A stretch of DNA of 64,000 nt, from the NCBI GenBank assembly GCA_050012775.1, contig JBEKGN010000019.1, positions 27,784 to 91,783 on the forward strand, in the 5' to 3' direction. The position numbers were made by a program, and so were the translations under genes. Origin of the DNA: Roseiarcus sp050012775 (GTDB taxonomy: Bacteria > Pseudomonadota > Alphaproteobacteria > Rhizobiales > Beijerinckiaceae). Numbering within the stretch: the first letter of the stretch is position 1; the number at the start of each line of letters is the position of its first letter. Shown here one piece after another: positions 35,148 to 43,790 of this stretch. Below the pieces are notes generated by a model. It ran no database searches. It was not told the origin of the DNA and was given only the letters and a program-made list of their open reading frames with translations.

Positions 35148-36581
35148 TCAATCAAACGCCCGCGCCGCGATCCCCGCCAGGTCGGCCTTCCCCGGCTCGA
35201 CGAAGGGGCCTTCGAAACACTCGGCGGAGAAGCGCGAGGCGACCATCGTCGGCGACCAATGGTCCGCCGCGACGCCCATTTTCTTCTTGAGGAAGCGGAC
35301 GAAGTCGACGGGCGAGGAGACTTCGCGCCAGACGCTGGGCAGAAACAGGCCGGCGGCCCGGCCGTCGCGCAGCAGGAGGCCGTCCCGATCGGGCCGCAAC
35401 TGGGCGATCAATTCCTGTTCGCTTCGGCAGGGGATCGGCGCCGCGGGCGAAAGCACCGAGATCTTGATCGTGATATCAGGCAATTCGGCGCGCTGGAGCG
35501 GCGCGAAGCGAGGATCGCCGAAGCCGGCCTTGACCGCATTGGCGCCGACGTCTCCGGCCAGAGGCCGGTGCGGGAACAGCGAACCGACGCAGCCGCGTAA
35601 GGACGCGCCGCGCTCCAGAGTGGCGAAGGCGGCGCGGTGCGCCGTCAGGCTCGGCGGCAGACCCGGGTCGGCGACAATATGGGGCGTCGCCCCGCCATGG
35701 GTCGCGGCGAAGTCCAGACACGCCGAGGCGATGGCGACGAGACGATCCTGATCGAGTTTTCTGAGCCGCGCCGCGCCCGGATATTCGAACGCGAAGGCGC
35801 CGTAGCCGACGACGCGATCTCTCGGGCCGCCTGCCTGATCCGACCCAGCGAAGGCCAATCCCGTCGCCCGCATGCGAAGGCTGTGCGCGCGGCGGATCGC
35901 GCCCTTCAGGCTGACGAAGCCGCAGGCGTTGGCGGGGCCGAGTTCGCTCCAGCGGCCGCTCTCGATCAGGCCGCGCGTCTCGGCGTCCTGAGCGCGCGCG
36001 GCCTCGCGGGCGAGAAAATGCGAAAGGTCGGAGGAAATGCAGATCGCCGTCTCCGGTCCGCCCCACAGGCGGCGCAGCGCCTCCTCGACGAGGTCGGGCG
36101 CCGCGTCGCCGACCAGCACCGGCGCGATCTCGAGCTTTGGGATCAGGCGCTGCAGAAAGATCAGCAGCATTTCCAGGCTGTGCTCGCCCTCGAACGGCCT
36201 CGCGTCGACGGCGACCTCTTCGAGCGGCAGGATCGATCGCAGCGCCTCGCTCGCCACCGGCGCGACGCCGAGCGGGGTCGACCACGCAGCTGCGGGGTGA
36301 ACGGCGAGGCCCCGCAACGGCATGCGGTGATTGGGGCCGAGAATGACGACGCGGCGCAGCCCGCCCGTCAAATCCAGCGCGCGCAGCGCCTGTGCGGCGA
36401 CGGCGCCGGAATAATCGATGCCGGCGTGGGGAACGACGACCATTTTCGCCCGGAAGGGCGAGGGGGGCGCAGCGGCCAAAGCGGCGTCGATCTTGGCCGC
36501 CAAGGCCGTCGCGTCGCGGGGATAGAAGAGCCCCGCGACCTGGGCGGGGTGCGCGCCGAGCGCGCGAGGGGGGAAATTCAT
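35148..36581 (-). CDS. Memo-AMMECR1 fusion protein (AmmeMemoRadiSam system A and B parts)
   Basis: A 477-residue fusion. Residues 1-265 form a Memo (dioxygenase-like) domain with metal-site candidates His52 (PHAGIDYSG), His85 (GPNHR), His134 (GEHSLE), His188 (SSDLSHF) and Cys220 (ACG). Residues 270-477 form an AMMECR1 domain with the diagnostic LRGCVGSL at 328-335. The radical SAM partner is divergent across about 100 bp. This three-part set is known from many prokaryotes, but its reaction is still unknown as far as I know; human homologues are MEMO1 and AMMECR1. The fusion implies that the two domains act together, perhaps on a product of the radical SAM enzyme. Confidence 0.92.
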   Translation of the reverse strand: MNFPPRALGAHPAQVAGLFYPRDATALAAKIDAALAAAPPSPFRAKMVVVPHAGIDYSGAVAAQALRALDLTGGLRRVVILGPNHRMPLRGLAVHPAAAWSTPLGVAPVASEALRSILPLEEVAVDARPFEGEHSLEMLLIFLQRLIPKLEIAPVLVGDAAPDLVEEALRRLWGGPETAICISSDLSHFLAREAARAQDAETRGLIESGRWSELGPANACGFVSLKGAIRRAHSLRMRATGLAFAGSDQAGGPRDRVVGYGAFAFEYPGAARLRKLDQDRLVAIASACLDFAATHGGATPHIVADPGLPPSLTAHRAAFATLERGASLRGCVGSLFPHRPLAGDVGANAVKAGFGDPRFAPLQRAELPDITIKISVLSPAAPIPCRSEQELIAQLRPDRDGLLLRDGRAAGLFLPSVWREVSSPVDFVRFLKKKMGVAADHWSPTMVASRFSAECFEGPFVEPGKADLAGIAARAFD

Positions 36582-36661
36582 CGGGCCTTCCCACAGGTTC
36601 CGGCGCTCTTCAGAAATCTGCGCCGGCGCGCCGCGGCGGAACTACTGCCCTGGCGCGCGCA

Positions 36662-36684
36662 CCCTATATAGGGATCGGTATCCC
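36662..36684 (+). promoter_or_regulatory. Palindrome and -10-like element before amrS
   Basis: CCCTATATAGGG (36662-36673) is a perfect 12-bp palindrome containing TATATA, and GGGAT/ATCCC (36671-36683) forms a second small dyad. They lie 4-26 bp before the amrS ATG, in the gap shared with the divergent fusion gene, and may be the promoter and operator. Confidence 0.4.
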
Positions 36685-36687
36685 CGA

Positions 36688-37773
36688 ATGGACCAGCCCT
36701 TGCGCATCGTCGACCATTTTTCCCGCCCGCTGCCTGACGGGCGAATTCTCTGTGAAGTCTGCCCCCGCGCCTGCAAGATCGGCTTAGGGCAGCGCGGGCT
36801 CTGCTATGTCCGGCAAAACGTCGACGGCCATATGGTCCTGACGACGGACGGATTGTCGTCCGGATTCTGCGTCGATCCGATCGAGAAGAAGCCGCTCTAT
36901 CACTTTTACCCCGGCAGCTCGGTGCTGTCTTTCGGAACGGCGGGCTGCAATCTCGCCTGCGCCTTTTGCCAGAACCACGAAATCTCGAAGAGCCGCGAAG
37001 TTGGTGCCAGCGCGCAAAAGGCCACGCCCGAGACCATCGCGCGCGCCGCGGTCGAACTCGGCTGCGCCTCCGTCGCTTTCACCTACAACGACCCCGTGAT
37101 CTTCTTCGAATACGCCGCGGACGTCGCGGCGGCGTGCCATGAGCGCGGGGTGAAGACGGTCGCGGTGACGGCGGGCTACATGTGCGCCGAGCCGCGCGCC
37201 GAATTCTTCCGTTGCATCGACGCCGCCAATGTCGATTTGAAGGGCTTCACGGAAGACTTCTATCGCCGCCATACGGCCTCGCATCTCGCTCCCGTGCTGG
37301 ACACGCTGCGCTATCTCAAGCGCGAAACCGACGTCTGGCTGGAGATCACCACGCTGCTCATTCCCGGCGAGAACGATTCCATCGCGGAAATCGACGCGAT
37401 GACGCGTTGGATCGCTAGGGAGTTGGGGCCCGACGTTCCGCTGCATTTTTCCGCCTTCCACCCGGATTATCGCATGACCGACCATCCGCCGACGCCGAAG
37501 GCGACGCTGGATCGCGCCCGCGCGCAGGCGATCGCCAACGACCTGCATCACGTCTACATCGGCAATTGCCGCGATCCGCATCGCCAGACGACGTTTTGCG
37601 ACCTCTGCGGCGCCGCCCTGATCGCGCGCGACAACTATGACATGACGGCTTACGCGCTCGACGCCTCCGGCGCCTGCCTGGAATGCCGCCGCCCGCTGGC
37701 CGGCCGCTTCGCCGCCGAGCCGGGCCATTGGGGCCGCAGGCGCAAGCCGGTCGACATCGCGGCTTTCGCCTAA
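36688..37773 (+). CDS. amrS: AmmeMemoRadiSam system radical SAM enzyme
   Basis: A 361-residue radical SAM protein related to pyruvate formate-lyase activating enzymes. The N-terminus has a cysteine cluster (CEVCPRAC at 22-29 and C39), then CNLACAFC at 87-94 binding the 4Fe-4S cluster for SAM cleavage. A C-terminal Cys-rich part (CDLCGAAL, then CLEC) looks like a zinc ribbon. This three-segment layout is that of AmrS. Its substrate is unknown; the divergent Memo-AMMECR1 fusion is the expected partner. Confidence 0.93.
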   Translation: MDQPLRIVDHFSRPLPDGRILCEVCPRACKIGLGQRGLCYVRQNVDGHMVLTTDGLSSGFCVDPIEKKPLYHFYPGSSVLSFGTAGCNLACAFCQNHEISKSREVGASAQKATPETIARAAVELGCASVAFTYNDPVIFFEYAADVAAACHERGVKTVAVTAGYMCAEPRAEFFRCIDAANVDLKGFTEDFYRRHTASHLAPVLDTLRYLKRETDVWLEITTLLIPGENDSIAEIDAMTRWIARELGPDVPLHFSAFHPDYRMTDHPPTPKATLDRARAQAIANDLHHVYIGNCRDPHRQTTFCDLCGAALIARDNYDMTAYALDASGACLECRRPLAGRFAAEPGHWGRRRKPVDIAAFA

Positions 37774-37789
37774 GAGCGGCGCCAAGGCC

Positions 37790-38671
37790 TCAAACGAACA
37801 TCGCGCGGTCGCGCGTCACGCTCGCGATCAAGTGCTCGCACACCGCGCGGATGCGCCCTAAGCCGCGCGTGTCCTGGTGGGTGACGATCCAGTAGCTGCG
37901 CGTGGCGCGGCGCTCGGGGAGGATGCGGCGCAAATCCTTGAAGCGGCGCGCGATGAAATCATGGGCGACGCCGAGGCCGAGGCCGGCGCGCAGGGCTTCG
38001 AGCTGGGTGACGGCGCTGGCGCATTCGAACGAGGTCGGCGCGCCGCCGTAGAGTTCGCGGATATAGTCCAGCGCGCTCGAAAAGGCGTATTCCTCGACAT
38101 AGCCGATGAGGCGATGGCCCGCGAGTTCGCCGACTTCGCGCGGCGGCTCGTGCGCTTTGAGGTAGGCGGCGCTGGCGTAGATTCCCAGACTGTAGTCGGT
38201 GAGCTTGCGCGCGACGAAGCGACCCTCCTCGGGCTTGTCGAGCACGACGACGATGTCGACTTCGCGCCGCGCCAGCGGAATGATTTGCGGAACCGGGGCG
38301 AGCTGGATGCGAACGCCCGGATTGCGTTCGACGAAATCGCGCAACGCGCTCGCGAGGTAGTAGGTCGAGAAGCCGTCGGGCGCGCCGATGCGCACGACGC
38401 CGGTCAGCTCGACGTCGACGTCGGAGATTTCCGCCTGCGCGTGCAGGAACGCGCTCTCCATTTCCTCGGCGGCGGCGAGAAAACGCTCGCCCGCGCTGGT
38501 CAGCCGCGCGCCGGTGGTGCGTCGATCGAACAACCGCGCGCCGAGCGCGGCCTCCAGCGCCGCGATGCGCCGGCTGACCGTGGCGTGGTCGAGCCGCAGC
38601 CGCCTGGCCGCCGCGACAAATTGTCCCGCGCGCGCGACCGCGAGAAAGACCCTCACGTTATCCCAGTCCAT
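37790..38671 (-). CDS. LysR family transcriptional regulator
   Basis: A 293-residue regulator. The N-terminal HTH reads VAAARRLRLDHATVSRRIAALEAALGARLFDRR (about 20-52) and is followed by the periplasmic-binding-like effector domain. It is divergent from mmsA and separated from it by about 110 bp, with TTGCGC direct repeats between, so it probably regulates valine catabolism. It ends 16 bp from the convergent amrS gene. Confidence 0.9.
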   Translation of the reverse strand: MDWDNVRVFLAVARAGQFVAAARRLRLDHATVSRRIAALEAALGARLFDRRTTGARLTSAGERFLAAAEEMESAFLHAQAEISDVDVELTGVVRIGAPDGFSTYYLASALRDFVERNPGVRIQLAPVPQIIPLARREVDIVVVLDKPEEGRFVARKLTDYSLGIYASAAYLKAHEPPREVGELAGHRLIGYVEEYAFSSALDYIRELYGGAPTSFECASAVTQLEALRAGLGLGVAHDFIARRFKDLRRILPERRATRSYWIVTHQDTRGLGRIRAVCEHLIASVTRDRAMFV

Positions 38672-38688
38672 AATCGTCGTTTAGCACA

Positions 38689-38713
38689 ATTGCGCACGCC
38701 CGTTGCGCGTAAT
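38689..38713. promoter_or_regulatory. Candidate LysR-binding region
   Basis: TTGCGC occurs at 38690-38695 and 38703-38708 inside a partly symmetrical stretch that begins ATTGCGC and ends GCGTAAT. This lies between the divergent LysR and mmsA genes, where LysR-type sites normally occur. Confidence 0.35.
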
Positions 38714-38781
38714 CGGCGATTGCTGTGCAGGAAAGCCTGATGCATAAAGACGGCCAGCAACGACGTCTCGGGGAGCGAACC

Positions 38782-40278
38782 ATGGTCGAGTACGGGCACT
38801 TCATCGGCGGCAAGCGCGTCGCGGGAACTTCGGGCCGGTCGGCCGAAGTGTTTCAGCCGATGGACGGAACGGTGCGTGGCTCGGTCGCGCTCGCCTCCGC
38901 CGCCGAAACGCGCGCTGCGGTTCTCGACGCCAAGGCGGCGCAGCCCGCATGGGGCGCGACCAATCCGCAGCGCCGCGCGCGCGTGCTGATGAAATTCTAC
39001 GACCTCATCGCCAAGAACACCGACGAGCTCGCCGACATTCTCGCGCGCGAGCACGGCAAGACGATCATCGACGCCAAGGGCGACATCCAGCGCGGCGTCG
39101 AAGTGGTCGAATTCGCCTTCGGCGCGCCGCACCTGATGAAAGGCGAATACACCGACGGCGCCGGCCCCGGCATCGACCTCTATTCGATGCGCCAGCCGCT
39201 CGGCGTCGTCGCCGGCATCACGCCGTTCAACTTTCCCGCGATGATCCCGCTGTGGAAGCTGGCGCCGGCGATCGCCTGCGGCAACGCCTTCATCCTCAAG
39301 CCGTCCGAGCGCGACCCCGGCGTTCCCATGCGTCTGGCCGAACTCTTCATCGAGGCGGGCGGCCCTCCCGGCATTCTCAACGTCGTCAACGGCGACAAGG
39401 TCGCGGTCGACGCGATCCTCGACGATCCCGACATTCAGGCGATCGGCTTCGTCGGCTCGACGCCGATCGCGCATTACATCTATTCGCGCGGCACGGCGAG
39501 CGGCAAGCGCGTGCAATGCTTCGCCGGCGCCAAGAACCACATGGTGATCATGCCGGACGCCGACATGGACCAGACGGTCGACGCGCTGATGGGCGCCGGC
39601 TACGGCGCGGCGGGCGAGCGCTGCATGGCGATCTCCGTCGCCGTGCCGGTCGGCCAGAAGACGGCGGACGAACTGATGCGCCGGCTCATCCCGCGCGTCG
39701 AAGCGCTGAAAATCGGCCCCTCGACCGACTCCTCGGCCGATTACGGCCCGCTGGTGACCAAGGCCCATCTCGACAAGGTGAGGTCCTATGTCGAACTCGG
39801 CGTGAAGGAAGGCGCCAAGCTCGCCGTCGACGGGCGCGGCTTCAAAATGCAGGGCTACGAGAACGGCTTCTATCTCGGCGGCTGTCTCTTCGATCACGTC
39901 ACCAAGGACATGCGCATCTACAAGGAAGAGATTTTCGGCCCCGTGCTCTCGGTGGTGCGCGCGGCGAGCTACAACGAAGCGCTGGGCCTGTGCAACGATC
40001 ACGAATACGGCAACGGCGTCGCGATCTTCACCCGCGACGGCGACGCCGCGCGCGACTTCGCCTCGAGAGTCCAGGTCGGCATGGTCGGCGTCAACGTGCC
40101 GATCCCGGTGCCGGTGGCCTATTACACCTTCGGCGGCTGGAAGCGCTCCGGCTTCGGCGACCTCAATCAGCACGGCCCCGATTCGATCCGCTTCTACACC
40201 AAGACCAAGACCGTCACCGCCCGTTGGCCGTCGGGCGTGAAGGAGGGCGCGAACTTCAGCATTCCGACGATGGGGTGA
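38782..40278 (+). CDS. mmsA: CoA-acylating methylmalonate-semialdehyde dehydrogenase
   Basis: A 498-residue aldehyde dehydrogenase-superfamily enzyme of valine and inositol catabolism that makes propionyl-CoA from methylmalonate semialdehyde. Typical features are HFIGGKRVAGTSGRSAEVFQP near the start, FVGSTPIAHYIY in the NAD site and the catalytic Cys in GERCMAISVAV. The glutamate general base of other aldehyde dehydrogenases is replaced by Asn in AGAKNHMVIMPDAD, as expected for CoA-dependent members. ATG 38782 behind GGGGAG gives the normal family length; upstream in-frame starts are less likely. Confidence 0.94.
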   Translation: MVEYGHFIGGKRVAGTSGRSAEVFQPMDGTVRGSVALASAAETRAAVLDAKAAQPAWGATNPQRRARVLMKFYDLIAKNTDELADILAREHGKTIIDAKGDIQRGVEVVEFAFGAPHLMKGEYTDGAGPGIDLYSMRQPLGVVAGITPFNFPAMIPLWKLAPAIACGNAFILKPSERDPGVPMRLAELFIEAGGPPGILNVVNGDKVAVDAILDDPDIQAIGFVGSTPIAHYIYSRGTASGKRVQCFAGAKNHMVIMPDADMDQTVDALMGAGYGAAGERCMAISVAVPVGQKTADELMRRLIPRVEALKIGPSTDSSADYGPLVTKAHLDKVRSYVELGVKEGAKLAVDGRGFKMQGYENGFYLGGCLFDHVTKDMRIYKEEIFGPVLSVVRAASYNEALGLCNDHEYGNGVAIFTRDGDAARDFASRVQVGMVGVNVPIPVPVAYYTFGGWKRSGFGDLNQHGPDSIRFYTKTKTVTARWPSGVKEGANFSIPTMG

Positions 40279-40327
40279 GGGCGCGAGACGGCGACAATGT
40301 CGTGCTTTGCCGCCGTTCTCCATGCAT

Positions 40328-40345
40328 GCTATCATAAATGATAGC
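40328..40345. promoter_or_regulatory. Palindromic operator of the vapBC-type pair
   Basis: GCTATCAT (40328-40335), AA, ATGATAGC (40338-40345) is a perfect 8-bp dyad, 15 bp before the antitoxin ATG. Ribbon-helix-helix antitoxins of this type bind such palindromes to repress their own operon. Confidence 0.6.
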
Positions 40346-40359
40346 GTTCGAGGTTTGCG

Positions 40360-40590
40360 ATGGCCCAGGTTCTCATCCGTAACGTCCCGGACGCGGTGCT
40401 CGAAGCGCACCGCTCACGCGCCAGATCGCATGGGCGGTCCCTGGAGCAGGAGTTGCGCGACCTGATCGAGCGGTCTGCGCCCTACACGCCTGAAGAACGC
40501 CTGGCCGCCGCGGAGAAGTTTCAAAGCCTGACGCCGCCCGGACGTCGCAGCGATCCGGCGAGGCTCGTAAGAGAAGATCGAGATCGGTGA
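40360..40590 (+). CDS. FitA/VapB-like ribbon-helix-helix antitoxin
   Basis: A 76-residue protein. MAQVLIRNVPDAVLEAHRSRARSHGRSLEQELRDL, read over residues 1-35, matches the N-terminal strand and two helices of FitA-type antitoxins; the C-terminal part is the toxin-binding tail. It overlaps the toxin gene by 4 bp. The palindrome upstream suggests autoregulation. Confidence 0.88.
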   Translation: MAQVLIRNVPDAVLEAHRSRARSHGRSLEQELRDLIERSAPYTPEERLAAAEKFQSLTPPGRRSDPARLVREDRDR

Positions 40591-41009
40591 GCGAAATCGT
40601 CGTCGACGCGAGCGTCGCCCTTTGTTGGTTCGCCCGTGAAAACGACACGGTCGCCGCAAATCGTCTGATCCGCAGCTCCGCGGATCTCATCGCGCCGTCG
40701 TTGATGCTCGCCGAGCTCGCTAATGGTTTGTGGAAGAAGACGCGGCTCGGTGAGATCGGCGCTGATATCGCGAGCGCCGCGATGAACGAGATACGCCGCT
40801 TTGTGCCGCAGTTTATCGAATTGGCGGATTTGGCGGCTCCGGCGCTCGCGCTGGCGCGCGAACTCGATCATTCGGTCTACGACTGCGTCTATCTCGCGCT
40901 GGCGCGGCGCCGCGCCGCGCCGTTCGTAACGCTCGATCGCGGCTTTGTGGCTGGCGTCACGGCCACCCGCTACGAGCGCGATGTCGTCCATCTCGCCGAT
41001 TGGACCTAA
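40587..41009 (+). CDS. vapC: VapC-like PIN-domain toxin
   Basis: A 140-residue PIN-domain ribonuclease. Acidic active-site residues are visible in VVDASVALCWF (Asp7), LAELANGLWK (Glu) and VYDCVYLALARR (Asp), with a further Asp in TLDRGF. Translational overlap with the RHH antitoxin marks a type II module. It lies between mmsA and the acyl-CoA dehydrogenase gene, splitting a valine-degradation operon, with only 12 bp to the next gene. Confidence 0.9.
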   Translation: MSEIVVDASVALCWFARENDTVAANRLIRSSADLIAPSLMLAELANGLWKKTRLGEIGADIASAAMNEIRRFVPQFIELADLAAPALALARELDHSVYDCVYLALARRRAAPFVTLDRGFVAGVTATRYERDVVHLADWT

Positions 41010-41021
41010 GAGGCTTCGCCA

Positions 41022-42158
41022 ATGTTCACCCTCACCGCCGACCACGCCGCCGTCCGCGATATGGCGCGCTCCTTCGCCGACGAGCGCATCGCGCCCAACG
41101 CGCTCGCTTGGGACGAAGCCAAGCATTTTCCTGTCGATGTGCTGCGCGAGGCGGCGGCGCTCGGCATGGCGACGATTTACGTGCGCGAGGAGCACGGCGG
41201 CTCCGGGATGACGCGGCTCGACGCGGCGCTGATCTTCGAGGCGCTGGCGACGGGCTGCCCCTGCGTCGCCTCGTATCTGTCGATCCACAATATGGTGGCC
41301 TCGGTGATCGACCGCTTCGGCTCGCCGGCCCTGCAGGCGCACTACCTGCCCAAGCTCGCCAAGATGGAGCTGCTTTCGAGCTATTGCCTGACCGAGCCGG
41401 GCGCCGGCTCCGACGCCGCGGCGCTTTCGACGCGCGCGCGGCGCGAGGGCGATTCCTATGTCCTCGACGGGGTCAAGCAATTCATCTCCGGCGCGGGAGC
41501 GGCGGACCTCTATCTCGTGATGGCGCGCAGCGGCGCGGCGGGCGCGGCCGGCATCTCGGCGTTCCTTATTGAAAAGGGAACGCCGGGCCTGTCGTTCGGC
41601 GCCAACGAACGCAAGATGGGTTGGAACGCGCAACCCACCCGACAGGTTATTCTCGAAGGCGCGCGGATCCCGGCGGCCAACCGCGTCGGCGCGGAAGGCG
41701 ACGGCTTCAAGATCGCCATGGCCGGGCTCGACGGCGGGCGGCTCAATATCGGCGCGTGCTCGCTCGGCGGCGGCGAGGCGGCGCTCGCCAAGGCGCTCGT
41801 CTACGCCGGCGAGCGCAAAGCGTTCGGGCGTCGAATCGCCGATTTTCAGGCGACGCAATTTCGCCTCGCCGACATCGCGACCTCGCTCGAGGCGGCGCGC
41901 TCGCTGCTGTGGCGGGCCGCCAGCGCGCTCGACGCGCAATCGCCCGACGCGACGCGGCTGTGCGCGATGGCCAAGCGCGTCGCCACCGACGCGGGGTTCA
42001 ACGCGGCCAATGACGCGCTGCAGGTGTTCGGCGGCTATGGCTATCTCTCGGAATACGGCGTCGAGAAGATCGTGCGCGATCTGCGCGTTCATCAGATTCT
42101 CGAAGGCACGAACGAAATCATGCGCGTGATCGTCGGGCGCGCCTTGACGAAATCCTGA
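41022..42158 (+). CDS. Acyl-CoA dehydrogenase, probably isobutyryl-CoA dehydrogenase
   Basis: A 378-residue flavoenzyme. Family signatures are CLTEPGAGSDAAAL (about 130) and the C-terminal DALQVFGGYGYLSEYGVEKIVRD with QILEGTNEIMRVIVGRAL, which includes the likely catalytic Glu. The position between mmsA and mmsB suggests the isobutyryl-CoA step of valine degradation, but other short or branched acyl-CoAs are possible. Confidence 0.88.
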   Translation: MFTLTADHAAVRDMARSFADERIAPNALAWDEAKHFPVDVLREAAALGMATIYVREEHGGSGMTRLDAALIFEALATGCPCVASYLSIHNMVASVIDRFGSPALQAHYLPKLAKMELLSSYCLTEPGAGSDAAALSTRARREGDSYVLDGVKQFISGAGAADLYLVMARSGAAGAAGISAFLIEKGTPGLSFGANERKMGWNAQPTRQVILEGARIPAANRVGAEGDGFKIAMAGLDGGRLNIGACSLGGGEAALAKALVYAGERKAFGRRIADFQATQFRLADIATSLEAARSLLWRAASALDAQSPDATRLCAMAKRVATDAGFNAANDALQVFGGYGYLSEYGVEKIVRDLRVHQILEGTNEIMRVIVGRALTKS

Positions 42159-42194
42159 GCGCGCCGACTGGGACGACTGAGGGGGAGGGTGGAA

Positions 42195-43094
42195 ATGTCT
42201 GCTGTCGCGTTCATCGGGCTTGGCAACATGGGCGCGCCGATGGCCGCCAATTTGATCAAGGCGGGGCATTCGGTTCGTGGGTTTGATCTCGCGGAGGCGC
42301 AGCGCGTCGCCGCCGCCTCGTCCGGCGTCGCGATCGCCCAAAGCGGGCGCGCCGCGATCGAGGGCGCCGACGCCGTCGTAACGATGCTTCCGGCCGGCAG
42401 ACATGTTTTGAGCTGCTGGGCGGATCTCTTGCCGGCGGCCAAGAAGGGCGCGTTGTTCATCGACTCTTCGACCATCGACGTCGCCAGCGCGCGACAAGCC
42501 CACGAAGCGGGCGCGAGCGCGGGCGTTCTGACCCTCGACGCTCCGGTCTCCGGCGGCGTCGGCGGCGCCGGCGCGGGGACGCTCACCTTCATGGCCGGCG
42601 GCGCCGACGAGGCCTTCGCGCGCGCCAAGCCCCTCCTCGAGGCGATGGGCAAACGCATCGTCCATTGCGGCGGGCCCGGCGCGGGACAGGCGGCCAAGAT
42701 CTGCAACAACATGATCCTCGGCGTGACGATGATCGCGACTTGCGAGGCTTTCGTTCTCGCGGAAAAGCTCGGCCTGTCGGCGCAGGCGCTTTACGACGTG
42801 GCCTCGACTTCGTCGGGCCAATCTTGGTCGCTCACCACCTATTGCCCGGTTCCCGGACCGGTTCCCGCTTCGCCCGCCAATCGCGACTACAAGCCCGGCT
42901 TCGCGGCGGCGTTGATGCTGAAGGACTTGCGCCTCGCGCAGGAGGCGGCCGCGGGCGCGGGCGCGGCGACGCCGCTGGGCGCCGAGGCCGCTCAGCTCTA
43001 TCAGCTGTTCGCGGCGGCGGGCCGCTCCGGCGACGACTTTTCGGGCATCATCAAGTTTCTGCGCGGCATGACGGCCGGCGCGAAATCTGAATGA
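42195..43094 (+). CDS. mmsB: 3-hydroxyisobutyrate dehydrogenase
   Basis: A 299-residue NAD-dependent enzyme of the beta-hydroxyacid dehydrogenase family. The Rossmann motif is IGLGNMGAPMAANLIKAGH, followed by the substrate motif DAPVSGGVGGAGAGTLTFM and the catalytic-lysine motif GQAAKICNNM. GGAGGGTGG precedes ATG 42195; a GTG two codons earlier is less likely. It makes methylmalonate semialdehyde for MmsA and completes a short valine pathway with the genes upstream. Confidence 0.93.
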   Translation: MSAVAFIGLGNMGAPMAANLIKAGHSVRGFDLAEAQRVAAASSGVAIAQSGRAAIEGADAVVTMLPAGRHVLSCWADLLPAAKKGALFIDSSTIDVASARQAHEAGASAGVLTLDAPVSGGVGGAGAGTLTFMAGGADEAFARAKPLLEAMGKRIVHCGGPGAGQAAKICNNMILGVTMIATCEAFVLAEKLGLSAQALYDVASTSSGQSWSLTTYCPVPGPVPASPANRDYKPGFAAALMLKDLRLAQEAAAGAGAATPLGAEAAQLYQLFAAAGRSGDDFSGIIKFLRGMTAGAKSE

Positions 43095-43288
43095 ATGTTC
43101 AGAATAGTACGGTCGCGGCGCGATATTTTCGGCGATCCGTCGATTTGGGCGCCCCATCGCCGTGTTTTGGGCAAATAGGCGCCGATTTCTCAGCCGACCA
43201 TTCGCGCGAGCGCCGGGGCATCCCGTAAATCCGGCGTAGCCGAAAGCCGCGCCGCTGCGGCGCGAAGCTAGGAAATTGGAGGCAGCTC

Positions 43289-43624
43289 ATGCGCGCATTC
43301 TTGAAGAAGTCGACCGCCGTCGCCTTGACGGCGCTCTTGCTCGGCCTCGGCGTCGCCGCCGCGACGACGACGCCCGCCGAGGCGGCCGGCGTTTGGCACC
43401 ACGGCTATTGGAGCGGCGGCCGTTGGTACGGCGGTTGGTGGGGTCCGGCGGTCGGCCTGGGCATTCTCGGCCTCGCCGCCGGCGCGGCGATCGCCTCGCA
43501 AGGCCCCTATTACGGCCCCGGCCCCTATTACGGCCCCGGCCCGAACGGGTGCATGGCCTATCAACCGGTCTACGACCAATGGGGCCGCTACCTCGGCCGC
43601 CGCTGGGTCAACATCTGCCAATAG
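43289..43624 (+). CDS. Small secreted Gly/Tyr/Trp-rich protein
   Basis: A 111-residue protein with a clear signal peptide (STAVALTALLLGLGVAAA, cleavage after AEA near residue 32). The mature part is rich in Gly, Trp and Tyr and holds two copies of PYYGPG before a conserved-looking QPVYDQWGRYLGRRWVNIC. It contains a hydrophobic GLGILGLAAGAAIA stretch. Such proteins are frequent in Rhizobiales and of unknown function. GGAG stands upstream, and a strong terminator follows. Confidence 0.75.
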   Translation: MRAFLKKSTAVALTALLLGLGVAAATTTPAEAAGVWHHGYWSGGRWYGGWWGPAVGLGILGLAAGAAIASQGPYYGPGPYYGPGPNGCMAYQPVYDQWGRYLGRRWVNICQ

Positions 43625-43713
43625 GCCGCGTCTCCCGCAACGTTTCGCCGGCGTTTCTCTCCTCCCGGTCGCCGGCGTGCGGCGCGCCGTCGCTTTGAGC
43701 CGGCGCGCCTGAA

Positions 43714-43741
43714 GGCCCCGCTCACCGCGGGGCCTTTTTTT
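43714..43741 (+). terminator. Rho-independent terminator
   Basis: GGCCCCGC (43714-43721) pairs with GCGGGGCC (43727-43734) over a TCACC loop and is followed by seven T residues (43735-43741). It is the clearest intrinsic terminator in the window and ends the transcript of the small secreted protein. Confidence 0.9.
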
Positions 43742-43790
43742 GCGCGCGCCGCGACATCGAAATTCGTCCGTCGCGACGGCTCGGGGCCGC

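Noticed and set aside
40521..43157. Very long minus-strand open frame opposite vapC, the acyl-CoA dehydrogenase and mmsB
   Set aside because: It is the antisense shadow of recognised genes in GC-rich DNA; it has Arg/Gly/Ala-rich composition and no family motifs.
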